Notes under the pieces: model-generated
Told to the model about the DNA's origin: nothing
Databases searched by the model: none
Seen by the model: only the letters and a program-made list of their open reading frames with translations
Program-made: the position numbers and the translations under genes
From: Cristatella mucedo
Taxonomy: Eukaryota; Bryozoa; Phylactolaemata; Cristatellidae
Length of the DNA: 64,000 nt
Reading direction: 5' to 3'
Assembly: GCA_009760855.2 (NCBI GenBank)
Contig: WPIO01000077.1
Location: 1,190,501 to 1,254,500 of the forward strand
Part shown: positions 34,201 through 48,592 of the stretch, piece after piece
How the letters are laid out: each line of letters starts with the position of its first letter
How positions within the stretch are numbered: position 1 is the stretch's first letter

Positions 34201-34877
34201 TGGTTTACAAGGAGCCGGTGAAGCTTAGTGAGGATTGAACTAAATTAGAAGCTGTGACGTTAAATACAAAAAACCTTTCTAGAGAGCTGTGAACTAACTA
34301 CAAAAATACTCAAGACAGCCGATGCTAATCAAGTCAAGATTCACGAGAAGGTCTCTGTTCGCTGTCAGACTTTATAGCAAGGTTTGCTTCAAATCCAAAT
34401 CCGGTCCTGAAAGCTGCTCCTTAGGCTAGTGGAGACGAAAACCTGAAGGAAGGATAGATTTGCAAAGCCACTTGTAAATCCATAAATATGACCAACTTTG
34501 AAGTCAATATTAGACTATTAAGACGGTTTCTTCTGGCAAATTTTTTTTCGCGCGTTAGATTTGGTTATTTAATGGAAAATTATGCAAATGCTATTTCTGT
34601 GTAAATGCACAGAGGTGCTTGATAAAGTCACCCTAGTTAAGGCGTGACCACATATTATGTTATTAAGACATTAGAAAAACTTATCGTATGAACGTGCGAG
34701 TCTCTGTACTTTCTATCCAGTTTTTTCTGATCCCATTAAGAAATGGCTTCGTGTCACTGCACGAGTTATCAGGGCAACGTTTGCAGACACCGAGCTACGG
34801 ACTGGAAAACACGTGCTGAAGTGGAAATATCCGATTAATACTTTAAGTGTTGAACCTAAGCAATACTAACCAGTCTA
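31241..34877. other. AT-rich intergenic stretch
   Basis: No gene is supported. It holds a minus-oriented SINE-like piece near 32880-32940, a chimeric SINE (see 32976-33240), short AT repeats at 33650-33730 and a tail remnant at about 33715-33775. Confidence 0.5.
32976..33240 (+). mobile_element. SINE body with an unusual GC-rich head
   Basis: From about 33118 it matches the SINE body (GTGGGAGATCATTTCTTGCC and GAAACGAGGCTGTTGAG). The 140 bases before it are about 70% GC with CCGGCCGGAGCCGCTGGTG, and sit in AT-rich DNA. The usual tRNA-like head is absent. Confidence 0.5.
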
Positions 34878-36440
34878 TAATAATAATAATAATAATAATT
34901 CACTTGATAAAGTGCCCTCAGAGAACTTAATCTCTCTCTAGGTGCTTTACATTTGCTGTAAAGTGAAATGCAATTGAATGGTAAGTAAAATCATGCTTGA
35001 AAAACAAACGAGATGAATAATATGGTTAGGGGTGACATACACAGGGTCAGCATGCAAATGTGGTTAGTGGCAGCATACACAGTGTCAGCACGGATAAGCA
35101 CATGAAGGACGAATCACATGGACCCACTAAATGCTGTCCTAAATAGGTGTGTTTTTAGGTTCCTTTTAAATGTGGTCAGGTCAGGGGATGTTCTGACGCA
35201 GGTCGGGACGGAGTTCCAGGCTTTGGGAGCGTATGAACTAAATGCACGGTCTCCAAAGGATTTAAGGTTTGTATGAGGTATTTCTAGACTGTTGGATTCC
35301 GAAAGGCGGGTGGTACGATGCTTGGCCTGATGGGGTAGTATATCTGACAGATAGGCTGGAGCCATAGAATGAAGGGACCTAACAGTGAGCGACAAAACCT
35401 TGAAGTCAATCCGTTGCTTGACTGGTAGCCAGTGCAGGTCGGCGAGAAGTGGAGTAATGTGGCAACTGCGACGCTCACTATAGACAAGCCTAGCTGCAGA
35501 GTTTTGCACCAGCTGCAATCGCCTGATCGCACATGCTGGTAGGCCACTAAGCAGTGAGTTGCAGAAGTCGAGACGGGATGTCACGAATGCATGGACCAAC
35601 TTGGACGTGGTATCTTTATCTAAACAAGCCCGAATTTTAGCAATGTTATGAAGCTGAAAATAGGTGGATTTGACTGTGGAGCTGATATGGTCGTCTAACG
35701 AGAGGTCGCTTTGGAATATGACACCTAGATTTCGAGCTGATTCAACTGGAGATATGGTGGCAGAGCCAATTTTGAGAGTCAGCCTTTCCAATCTCTGGAT
35801 CACACTGGGTTTGCCCATAACTAGCAAGTTAGTTTTATCATCGTTAAGTTATAGAAAATTTGCTGCCATCCATGTGCGGATGTCATCAATGCATGCAGCT
35901 AGTGAGTTTAGAGAATTTGAGGTGCTCGAAGGCTGGTAGGGATCAAAGCAAAGGTACAACTGAGTGTCATCCGCATAGAAGTGAAAGCCTAGATTGTGCT
36001 TGGCAATCACATCAGCATGATGCAGAGTATAAACCGTGAAAAGAACCGGACCTAGCACTGAGCCCTGAGGTACTCCATATTTCAGAGGTACTTCAGATGA
36101 TCTTTGTCCATTCACGTCAATACTCTGGAGTCTCCCACTGAGATAGGACCTGAACCACTGCAGAGCAGTGCCAGTGATGCCCAGGCGAGATGAGAGGCGC
36201 TCTAGAAGAACTTTGTGATCGATGGTATCAAAAGCTGCCGAAAGATCAAGCAAAGCAAGCAGAGACACTCTACCCATGTCTGCATTCCTAAGTAGGTCAT
36301 TGTATACCCGAAGCAATGCTGACTCTGTGGAGTGATTTGCTCTAAAGCCAGACTGAAACTTACTAGCAAGGTGTGAGGTTTCGATATACGAGTTCAGCTG
36401 GTCCGCAACGACCCTTTCGACTAAGCAGCCTTTGTTCCAA
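34878..36440 (-). mobile_element. Non-LTR retrotransposon family 1, best-preserved copy
   Basis: A CR1/L2-like element, 5'-truncated. On the minus strand it has reverse transcriptase, the C-terminal region, the 3' UTR and an AAT-repeat tail at 34878-34900. Motifs in order: [50 protein letters not shown] and YADD (FHFYADDTQLYLCFD). A single TAA at 35851-35849 splits the frame where other copies read CAA. Otherwise the frame is open from 36490 to 35114. It serves as reference for the family in this window. Confidence 0.92.
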
Positions 36441-36490
36441 CTAAAGCTCTCTCTCGCTTCGACTGACCCACCGTCGCCATGACCTGTCAT
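35114..36490 (-). pseudogene. Reverse transcriptase ORF of family 1, one nonsense codon
   Basis: Would reverse-transcribe the element RNA at a nicked target. 213 codons (36490-35852) then stop TAA, then the same frame resumes (M at 35827) for 237 codons to 35114. The polymerase box YADD is intact. The endonuclease domain and the RT start are missing because the copy is truncated near 36440. The first 15-20 residues of the open frame are probably flanking DNA. Its intactness implies a fairly recent insertion (inference). Confidence 0.85.
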
Positions 36491-37007
36491 TTTGACTAAT
36501 TGCTATTACGAAGAGGACAGGAATAATGATGCCGCATTAAAAGTCTACCTTCACCGAGCTTCAAACACTGAGCGGATATGACGCTGGAGAGTTTTGTATT
36601 TCGCCCACAAAGCCGGAGTGGCTTTTGGCGTGAAGCCCAAGCTACATCTCGAGCAACGAAGAGGAAGTGCACCGAGCATTGCTCGGAGTCGATAGCAGGA
36701 GGTGAGCGATCGTTGTCCAAGAGCCTTGCAAATGAGCTCCTCGGCATACGACCGAAGAGCGAAGATTTCTGTCGCCAATAGTCTGTAAGTGAAAAGAAGA
36801 CTGCTTGAGCTGCTGTCATGAGAATACAGAAGAGCATCAAGGGGCACCAAAGGTCATCGAGGAGCACAAAAGGGTGCGAACAGGCTGCACCCAGCGCAGA
36901 TTTGCAGCGCCTTGCGTCCGGGAGCGGCGTCAGCGATGTCGTAGACGCACACGGAGTCCGCAGCTGCGGACTCCGTTGGCGTCTCCATTCACCATGCGTC
37001 TGCTGCC

Positions 37008-39440
<2,433 letters not shown>

Positions 39441-39447
39441 ACCGGGT

Positions 39448-39514
39448 CTCTCTGTCTCTCTCTCTCTCTCTGTCTCTCTCTCTGTCTCTCTCTGTCTGTC
39501 TCTCTCTGTCTGTT

Positions 39515-39559
<45 letters not shown>

Positions 39560-39711
39560 CTCTCTGTCTCTGTCTCTGTCTCTCTGTCTCTGTATCTGTC
39601 TCTTTCTTTCTCTCTCTTTCTCTCTCTTTCTCTTTCTTTCTCTCTCTTTCTCTCTCTCTCTCTTTCTCTCTCTCTCTCACTCTCTCACTCTCTCTCTCTC
39701 TCTCTCTCTAG
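39448..39711. repeat. (TC)n / (TCTG)n / (TTTC)n compound microsatellite
   Basis: About 260 bases of pyrimidine repeats with variant units. Confidence 0.95.
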
Positions 39712-42700
39712 TTTGTCTGTTTATCTGATTTGTGTCATCACCGTGGCGGTCTGCAGCAGTAGCACGGCACACTTTAGGCAAGCACCGCACGGTTCTGGAC
39801 GAGCTCATCACGCTCCGCACAGCGAAGAGCGAATGCATTGTGCGTGGAACGTTCAGCTAAAGGGCCAGAGCTCGAGACGGTGGCGACGAGCTGCTGCCCA
39901 ACACCGCCGCCGTCGCGAATCGCCTTAAGCCAACCCAAAAATGGCGGCCAACGCCGGCTCCAGGCAAGCTTAGTTGAGCTGAAACCGTTGGTGTCAGAAT
40001 TGCCACTCGGCGAGCCGCCGACCTTGTCCATGAATAGTCGGCACCGGAAGCACGCTTCGGCTGTGCCGCTTTGAAAGCGTGCCGGCCTTAGCGACCCGCA
40101 ACGTGCTGCACGCTCGCCTCTGCACGCTGCCTCCCTATTTGACGAACGCAGTGCTAAATGTCGCGTCTTGCCTTCAGTTCGACGTCAGCCGTTTGCACAA
40201 ATCGCTATTCTCTCGACTTCCAAGCCGGCAGCGACTTTCCTCCTTCCTTCTGCTCCTCCTTCTTTCCTTCATCCTTCTCTGTTTAACGAGCGGTTCTCCT
40301 TTGCTCAGCTATCGAGTGCATCGGATCCTTGTCTAGGCATACCTTTCCTTTAGCTTACTCCGACTGCTGCTTCGTTGCGCTTAAGAACTGCCGGAGTGAC
40401 GACGTGGCGGCGACGCACATCCGTAGTGCAGCGAAGCTAACCAGTACCGAGCTATGAATGGATGTACTTTTAGAACGATCTCCAGCGCCGGAAAAACCAG
40501 AGGCATCGGTACGCCGCTTGGTTTGATGTGACACCCGCTCAATGTGTAGCTGCGGTCTTTTTTCATGTGCCTTCTACTTTTGTCACCCACAACCGGGAAT
40601 CCGCTACCGACTGAAATTACACCCTCTTCCGAGTTAACGACATTTAGAGCGAAGCAAAGTAACTTGCCCGCTCCTCGTAGCGTTTGCTTCGCTTAAGTGA
40701 ATTGTCGTTTGCTTTACGCTTGCGGCTATTATGCATGTTAATAGTAATTGTAGTAGCTGTAATGAGAAATTTGTTAAAGCTTCCACAGAGAATTCAATCT
40801 CTTTCAAGGCACTTTAAATTGTTGTAAAGAAAGGGCGGTCTAATGGTTAGCGTTAGCATGAAGCGCTTTTTTATGGCGCCAGAAATATCTTTACTGTCAC
40901 TATTATTAACAAAATGAATAACTGTTCTCTATAAAAATGTATTTTTAGCCTCAGAGTTGCGTAATTATGTATGTAATTACCAGATTCGTCGCTTGGTTTG
41001 CTGGCAGACTCGATTCGCAGACTCTAGCAGCTTCTCTAAAAAGCCGCCGCTCGCTGACCCGAGCAAAGATTCTGCGTAGGGACAGCCGGCTTTCTCTCTC
41101 AATATACTGCATCAGCGTGACTTCCGCGTCTGATTCCCGAGCTGTCAATCATCCTAGTGCCCTAATAATCGCACGAAATGTCAATCATCCTAGTGCCCTA
41201 ATAATCGCTCGCGTTTCCATTGTTTTAATTGCTGCGAGCTCTTCGAGAGCGCAGAGCTAAATCAACACGAGAGGTTAGGTGTGAGAGAGGCGGCTGAAGA
41301 ATGGGCCACTGTTTGTCTAACCCACTCCACAAGCGAAGCTCAGCAGCCGGGCCTACCCAGCGGCCCCGTCCGCTCTGCCAGCCCCGCCCCAGCCGAAGGT
41401 CGTGGGTGCAGCGAATTGTCGCAATGCACCGCAGCATTTCACTGCAATTTAGCAGAAATCGACCGGAAATTGGCGGCGATAAGCTTAAATTTTGAGTGAA
41501 TATTGTAATACACTCTCATTTAAACGTGCCCATCAAAATTGATGCTATCGCCACAAGTCGCCGCAAGCCACTGAAATTCCCCGAAAATCTACAGCATACC
41601 ACTTGAATCCATAGCAAATCCACCTGAACTACTACGCGAAGCTCCGAATTTCATTGCACGTTACACTATGCAACCATTAAAGTGTACCTATTTAATTCTG
41701 AGCCATCGCGCGAGCGAGTTCTCTCACAATCCGTTGCAGTGGGTTGGTTGCGATGGATTGCGGTAGATCACCGTATCGGATTCGGTCACTGCAGTTGATT
41801 GCAGTCGATTGCTTGAGAGCTGGCGCGATCAGTCGCGTAAAACTGTATGGGTGGGCACACTTACAAACAAAAGCTTATGATTGTTTATGCAATCCAACCT
41901 GAAGCTTAGAACATTCGATGTCTGTTGGATTTGCGGAGGAAAAAAGTGAATTTCTGGTGGATTCTCTGCGGATTACGATGGCTTGCGGGTAGTTGCTAGA
42001 GTACTTGCAGCCCATTTGCACGAGAACGCGCCAGCTTGATGTAATGAAATTTGGTAGGTATATTATAACGACGGTGAATAAAAAAATTCATTCGAAATTC
42101 AAGCTAATCATTGCCGATTTTTGTTCGATTTCTACTTAAATGGGGTGGAATGCTGCGGTGGATTTAGACAATTTTTTGTGCTCGAAGATCTTATGCAGCA
42201 GCAGCGCTCGTACTTTTTTGCTGTACTCATTAAAAGAGACTAAGCCGATAGTAAACTATATACATGTGTTGTCTTGTGCTAGTAGCTTCCAGGACAAGTT
42301 TCCCTATTTGCATCGGCATATAACATAGGAGTGCTTCTCCTATTGCACCACATTGTAAGAAATTAGTCAGCAAAAACAATCTCTGAAGTTCAGGAGTATC
42401 CCAGTATCTGCAGTAGGTCTGATGGTCTTCTAGACGTTTGGTAGGTTGACCACGGTATGATGCCTGTAACTTATATTTTAGTAGGGAAATGGTGTTTTAA
42501 TTTCTCTTAAGACATGCAGAGAAACAACAGCTCATACGCTATCCACAGCATCGTAGAAGCACTATTTATATTCATAGAAGGCAGCTGGGTGGGCAGGCAA
42601 AAATTCTAGTTGTCGGTTGAAGCCACTCCCCACTCCCCACATCTCACGGAATTTACCAAACGTCTTTACTTAACCATTAGCCACCAGACGTGTCTCGCTC

Positions 42701-43180
42701 AGCTTGCCTATGATTGAATGTCTCTGTCAAGGTCAAGACCTATTTTCATTTGAAAAACATAGCTACAGCAATACACTGACCTATGCTGTGTGTGAACCTA
42801 AATTAAGGGAATGCGCTGCCGATGACATGTCTTCCATTCAGAGCACTCGATTTTGATTGGCGTCTCACATTTCCGCTCGTCCGCCTCTTCAGTGTCGCTG
42901 CCGTGAATACAAGTTTATCTTCATGCTTTCTATGTACGAATAAAAGATGCCGATTCAATGCCGAAGACGATCATTCTCATCTAAATATACCGATTATGCT
43001 ACCAGCCGAAGCTAAAGTCGTTTCTCTTGCCTTCGCCTAGAGGTATGATGGTACTAAGCCCATTGATTAACGAGTTTTCATTCTAGAGTAGGGAGGTTTC
43101 CTATAAAGATACTGCAATACAGAGAGTTTACTAATAGATAACAAGAAAAATATGGAAATAACTCCGCAACCTAGGCTGGT
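39712..43180. other. Intergenic stretch, no gene seen
   Basis: Contains a minus-oriented family 1 tail remnant near 40740-40830, a 36-bp direct duplication at 41143-41208 and otherwise unremarkable sequence. Confidence 0.5.
41143..41208. repeat. 36-bp tandem duplication
   Basis: TGTCAATCATCCTAGTGCCC and the following TAATAATCGC occur twice, starting at 41143 and 41179. Confidence 0.9.
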
Positions 43181-43189
43181 TGCACCAGT

Positions 43190-43360
43190 CAGTAGACGAG
43201 TCCACGTGATGCTCGTGTAGGAGACATCTCTCTTAAAGACCAATGTCGCGGGTTCAAATCTTGTAGTGAGCGATCCTGTATTGCCAAGTATAAGCGGTGG
43301 GGATGGCTGCTAAAGTTCTTCTGCTGCTATAAGAATGATGCTGATAAATAAGCTAATATT
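43190..43360 (+). mobile_element. tRNA-derived SINE, diverged
   Basis: Box-B-like GGGTTCAAATCTTG, then GAGCGATCCTGTATTGCC, AAGCGGTGGGGATGGCTGC and tail ATAAGCTAAT. Confidence 0.7.
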
Positions 43361-43718
43361 AATTAATATCAAAAAAAGGATTGCGGGTATGAGATCACTA
43401 AAATGCACTCATTCATCGAGAGTGCTAATAAAGTTACAGCTATTACAGGATTCGTCGATTTAACGTGCGAGGGACAACCATGACAACCATGTTAGAAGCT
43501 ACGAGCAATCAATCTGGGATATGTTATAACCTGCTCTGGTAATATACCTCAACTGGGATGAGCTTCAGAGTGCATTTGCGACCTATGGAGAGCACAGATA
43601 ACGCATGCAATTTCATTTCAGCATGCTAAACTCTTTCAGTGCAATGACGCGGCTTAACAAATTTGAAAGAAAAACTTAAGCCTCAATCTGGATTCACTAC
43701 GATTAACGCAAATCCCTT

Positions 43719-43764
43719 GGCTCGACCGGTTTGCTGAGGTTGGCTCGACCGGTTTGTTGAGGGC
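43719..43764. repeat. Short tandem duplication (about 24 bp)
   Basis: TTGGCTCGACCGGTTTG followed by CTGAGG and TTGAGG, two copies. Confidence 0.8.
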
Positions 43765-43865
43765 ACCAACTAAAGACTTGAGCAACAGGTTCGCACGTGG
43801 ATTCCACACATTCGTGCTTAAAGCTGTGTAAAATCACTTCGACGAAGTCAAATGGTCGACTAAAC

Positions 43866-44038
43866 AAATTCTAGCTGATTTGACAGCCTCTTTTGTATAG
43901 CGACAGAAGATCTTTTACGGCTATCACCACCGCTTTCGGCGGCGATAAACGATCGCCCACCGCAGGATTCTAACACACGACCTAGGGACCCAGCTCGAGA
44001 AAAGCAACCACCTTACTTGGTGTGCCATCACGGCTCAC
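43866..44038 (-). mobile_element. tRNA-derived SINE
   Basis: Minus strand: GGTGAGCCGTGATGGCACAC head and GGCGATCGTTTATCGCCGCC body; the tail reads GGCTGTCAAATCAGCTAG. The box B is mutated (TGTTAGAATCC). Confidence 0.8.
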
Positions 44039-44529
44039 CAATACATGTTTGCCTCTGTTTTTATAGGTATATCAGCGACATATAAATGCGGGATGTTAAA
44101 AGAACGACCATATATTACATTGAGCAAGGCTCCTCATTTTCGATTAATGTAGCCTCACATGTGGGAACAGCAGTCACACCAGTCTGAAATACGGCTTCCG
44201 GCATGGCTTTCTTGAGCACTAAGGCTCAGTAAACTTGCATGTCCATGCATACCTGCTAAACAATAGTGTCACGACGAGTAGTTGGCTAAAAAACTAGAAA
44301 GTTATGACTACTACGACATAAGAGATCGTGCAGATTATTAAGATGGCTCGGCTGCATGTTGAATGACTTTGCTGAATGTTGACGCATTTTGACTTGTTCT
44401 CGATTTGACATACCACAGTCTGCAACAGAAGGCAAGCATAATTGTTTGATGGCACATTTCGTCGGTGGTTAGAAAAAATCCCAAGATCCGTCTGCCTTTG
44501 CTCCTCCGCTCAGCGTTTGCCGAGTGCTA

Positions 44530-44725
44530 CTGTCGTGGTTGTAGATCTCTCTTCACTCGGTGCCTCCATCCTCCCCCCTATCTACTCCGTGCCTCCATCC
44601 TCCCCCTATCTATTCGGTGCCTGATTCATCTCCAAACGGTGCCTGGTTCCTTCCTCCTCCCTCTCTACTCGGTGCCTGGTTCCTCCTTCCTCTCTAATCG
44701 GTGCCTGCTTTCTCCTCTCCACGTG
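44530..44725. repeat. Degenerate minisatellite (CGGTGCCT...TCCTCCCTC)
   Basis: Six or seven copies of CGGTGCCTGGTTCCTCC-like units of 25-40 bases, separated by pyrimidine-rich spacers ending CTATCTACT. Confidence 0.75.
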
Positions 44726-44875
44726 GTCTGCTTCCTCGACAGCCAAATATATCATACAAATACTCAGTTAATTTATATGACACTCTTAAGAGAGTTTAAT
44801 CTCTATCTAGTCGCATCAACTATACCGCAGGGTTCTAGCCCATGACTCTGATCACTAGCAGGTCACTAGCACTCA

Positions 44876-45188
44876 GCGAGTGCTCGGCTCAGATCGTGCT
44901 CGCCACGCGCCAGTGCACGGTTTAAGTAGCACGCACCTTGCATGGCAAGTGCTCAGCTCAGATCGCGCTCGCCACGTTTCAGTGCACGGTTTAAGTAGCA
45001 CGCACCTTGCGTGGCGAGTGCTCGGCTCAGACCGTGCTCGCCGCGCTATAGTGCACGGTTTAAGTAGCACCCACCTTACATGGCGAGTGCTCGGCTCATA
45101 TCGGGCTCACCACGCTCCAGGGCACGGTTTAAGTAGCACGCACCTTACATGGAGAGTGCATAGGTCAAATCAAGCACACTACTTTTGA
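44876..45188. repeat. 69-bp minisatellite, about 4.5 copies
   Basis: GAGTGCTCGGCTCAG-type starts at 44878, 44947, 45016, 45085 and 45154, exactly 69 apart. Each unit contains GTGCACGGTTTAAGTAGCAC. Because 69 is a multiple of three, the array is open on both strands as a 23-residue repeat. I do not treat this as coding. Confidence 0.95.
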
Positions 45189-45649
45189 GCCTGCCCCACG
45201 GGCATTCTACATCGCCGAGAGCGGATAGAGCGAAACAATTTATTAGAGCGTCGACGAGCGTGGCTAGCATGAGAGAATAGAGCAGGAGTACGTCTCGTCG
45301 GTCACACCGTATGAAGAGGGCCTAGACTGTCCTTCTATGCACGCCGACATTGTAGTGCAAAAAACAAAAACAATAGCTAGGATTCCAGCTTTAGCGCTTG
45401 CCAAGGCCGAAGTTCGCTCTCAGCGGGCTCTAGGCGTATACCTGCTCAATGAGCTGGTAACCGACTTCCAGGTGAGAGCAGAGGGTGACTGCCGCTGCTG
45501 ATAACCTCACCTGGCGAATCGACGAAATACCAGGCAAGAATCGCAGATCGTACTAATGCCATACTTCTGTATGCATGCTCTGCACGAGTTTATACGCAGC
45601 TGCTCTGCTCAGAGCATTATCGATGCATTTAGGGCCTTAGCCCGGGTCT

Positions 45650-45998
45650 GCCTGTTTCATTCCTCGCTTAAACACCGATCGCGACACAAACTTTTGTTCT
45701 GCAAGTTCTACACCTTGGAACTCACTTCCACGATTCTGGCGCAACTACAACTGCTTTCCCGCTGTTGACTATGGCACAGCCTTTCTCAGCCTGAGCTGCT
45801 ACCTACATGTTACTCACTACCTTAACAGCCCTCTGACTTTAACTATGCTTCTCATTTTCTCTTTGTTGCGTGGGGTGGTCTGTTGGCTATTAAATGCTTA
45901 CCGAAAGCCGCTTAGGCTGTGAGGTCGCTATACAAAACCCTCCTGCGTAAAACCCACATAGTCTTTGTGGCGTTACAGACGGAGATGCTTTAAATTAG
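45650..45998 (+). mobile_element. Non-LTR family 2, 3' end fragment
   Basis: Plus strand: CACCTTGGAACTCACTTCCA (end of ORF), GCTTACCGAAAGCCGCTTAG and the terminal CTTTGTGGCGTTACAGACGG. Confidence 0.85.
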
Positions 45999-48560
45999 GT
46001 CCTCACACCTGCTTAGCCAAGTCGTAGGGGTGTGATCCCTGCAGCAGGCAACCCCTTACTATAAACTGCAAGCAGGAGGAATGTGAAAGCCGCTACGGCA
46101 TTCTACTACTGCTGCTGCTGCTGCATAGATGAGTCCGCAAATCTGCCGACGTTTATTATATGTAACCTCATTTGCTTGCGATCTCGAGATCGACAGTGAG
46201 TGCGACGCTCGCGAGAGAGCAGGCCACCCGCCAACGCGCCACCGACACTGCTTAAGCTAAAGAATACACAACATTCGATTCGATTGATACATGATTACTG
46301 TTGGTTAATTTAATAACTGTCCGACACCAAACAGTAACCACTTTAATCGATGGCCTGGATACGTTATTACAATAGAGAACGACGCTGGATGCTTAGGCCG
46401 GTGTGAATTAAGATAGGGACTTCATGCAGCTGTGCGATAGCACAACGGAAATATCGGTGCTTGCGAGGACCGCCAGCCGACCGTCGTCAATTCGTGCCCC
46501 GTAAGGACCTCCATTCAGTCGCAGCATACATGATCTAATTACCGCACTTTTTTGATAGATGGCCAAATGTTTGCTTAATACGTCAGATTCACTTCCACAA
46601 CCTCGACAGCGTCAACCATACTTAACTAAGTCGTGCTATGCACATGCTCATGCTATGCTATGTCTCGTGCTATGTCGCACGAATGATGATCTTAAACCAG
46701 CGCTTAATGATCTCAATGCTGCCGTAGCACGGCAAAGAAAAATGCACAGCATTTCGTGTCATTCTTGGGAGTTGAACCCACAGTTGGGTGGCTGGTGGGA
46801 GTCGGACCTCTAAACGAGCACTTGCTTTGCAATTGTTACAAGATGCCAGGCGCTGCCACCACGGCGCACGACGTAGCCCAGCTGGCCCGGTCCTTAGTTG
46901 GCCGGCACGATGATAATGACGACCGCCGTCGTTGCAATTGCAATCTCCAGTCGACAACCTGTTCTCTTGTGTCGGCAGAGAGACCCTTGCCGACGGAAAG
47001 CAGCAATCAGTGTCGAAGGGCTCGCTCCAGCGCCAGTGGTGGCGAGCTTGTTTGTCACCGAGTCACGGTGCAATTCGAGAGAATTCAAAAGCTCTCGTTC
47101 GTGCCGAATTAAGCCGCAATAAAACCGCTCAGCAGAAGAGCGCACACAAACGCGAACGTAGGTGCCACGCGAGAGAACGCGCGCACACACACCTGGCCGT
47201 GCACGGTGTCAGAATGAGTGTCACGGACGAGTGCAGCGACAACGGGAGAGCAAACACAGCGGCAGCGAGGGCCCGCCGCCTCGGGCGATGCGTAAGCACC
47301 GCGGACAATGGCGGCCGTCCAGGTAGGCGCACAAAAGTGACCACAAGCATGTTACAACAACAGCAGGGTTGCCACTACTACGCCGCACCCTGGCGGGCTA
47401 CTTTTACAGAATGCGATTGGCCACTTCCTCGATGACGCGCTCTGTTGCTTTTAGTGATACGCGGCTCATACTCGACCGCTATTGCCGACACAATGGGCGA
47501 CACTAAAACGCAATCAACTAGTGGGAGAAGAAGAGCTTGGCACACAGTGCTACCTGATCATCGGTGTTTACTAGAAAAACAGCTTAGTAGCACCTGGGCA
47601 GCTCACGCCAGCCATGAGAAAGGCCGCTTGCTGTCTGCGAAGGCACTTGCTTGCCTCCCACTACCCTCCCCCCGAGGGTTCCACGCGGGCGCGATAGAGA
47701 AAGCCGGGTAAGCGAGCGCAGGAACGGTGGTGGGCGTGTCAGCTGAGGGCAGCACGCCTCAGGCACTGCGGAAGCTGCAGGCAGTCGTTTGCAGGACGTC
47801 TTTACCTTGCTGAGAGGAAGCAAGCCACTAGGGGCGCGGCACGCTGCCCATCCGCTGGGCTGGTGGCGTGGTAGGGAGCTCATGCCTGCCAGCTGGGGGG
47901 GGGGCCCCCCCCCCCGCACCTTTGCCGGTTAGTCGACCTTACCGAGGACACATCGGCATGCTGTATTTATTTAATTTCCGCCCTCACTGATGTGGGAGTA
48001 GCTTAGTAAAACTTAAGAGCTGTGTTTCAAGGCAGCTCCGTGCACATTGAATGCGGCCACGCCTGGCAACACGAGAGCCTCGTCGCCATCAATTGCCCGA
48101 AGGCCGGAGAATTCCGCCGTACTCCATGCTCGCCTGACTTACGCTGTGTAGCCTCGACAGAAGCGGAGACGCTGGCGACGAAGCAGCGTAGCGAGCAGTG
48201 CGGAGGATCGCAGTGCTCGCAGAAGCGTCCCCACCTTCGGGAAAATTCCGAGCAGCCGCTTGCGACGCCTCGAGACGCACAAATCTAGGCCGCGAGACGG
48301 TGGCTAGCTGGCTGGGAGGCGGCGGCGGCGGCGGAAGTGAGCAGGACGCGCGAGATTTCTCGTTTTAGTTCAAACTAGGAAAAATCCCGAGACTCCACAG
48401 CAGCTTTACTGCCACGGTCGAACGGCGCGCCACTCAGCCGCTGCGGCCACTTGTCTTGTTCGCCGAGTGCCGGCTCGCGAAGAAGCTGCAACGCTCGCTC
48501 CCTGGCGAGCACGACTCGCTCTCCGTCGGATCGAAGCGAGCCGTCGTCGTTGGCGGCGGT
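45999..48560. other. Intergenic stretch, GC-rich from 46.8 kb; no gene assigned
   Basis: Contains a SINE-body-like remnant near 46020-46080 and CpG-rich DNA. A short ATG...CAG|GTAGGC stretch at 47308-47324 looks like a tiny first exon, but no partner exon was found. A G10C11 tract is at 47895-47915. Confidence 0.45.
47895..47915. repeat. G10C11 homopolymer palindrome
   Basis: Ten G followed directly by eleven C. Confidence 0.95.
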
Positions 48561-48564
48561 GCGA

Positions 48565-48592
48565 GCGAGCGAGCGAGCGCTCGCTCGCTCGC
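48565..48592. repeat. Perfect 28-bp palindrome of GCGA/TCGC units
   Basis: The GAGC repeat meets its own inverse at 48578/48579, giving a 14-bp perfect stem with no loop. Confidence 0.95.

Noticed and set aside
47308-47322. Possible five-codon first exon (ATG GCG GCC GTC CAG before GTAGGC)
   Set aside because: Good start context and donor, but too short to judge and no downstream plus-strand exon could be connected.
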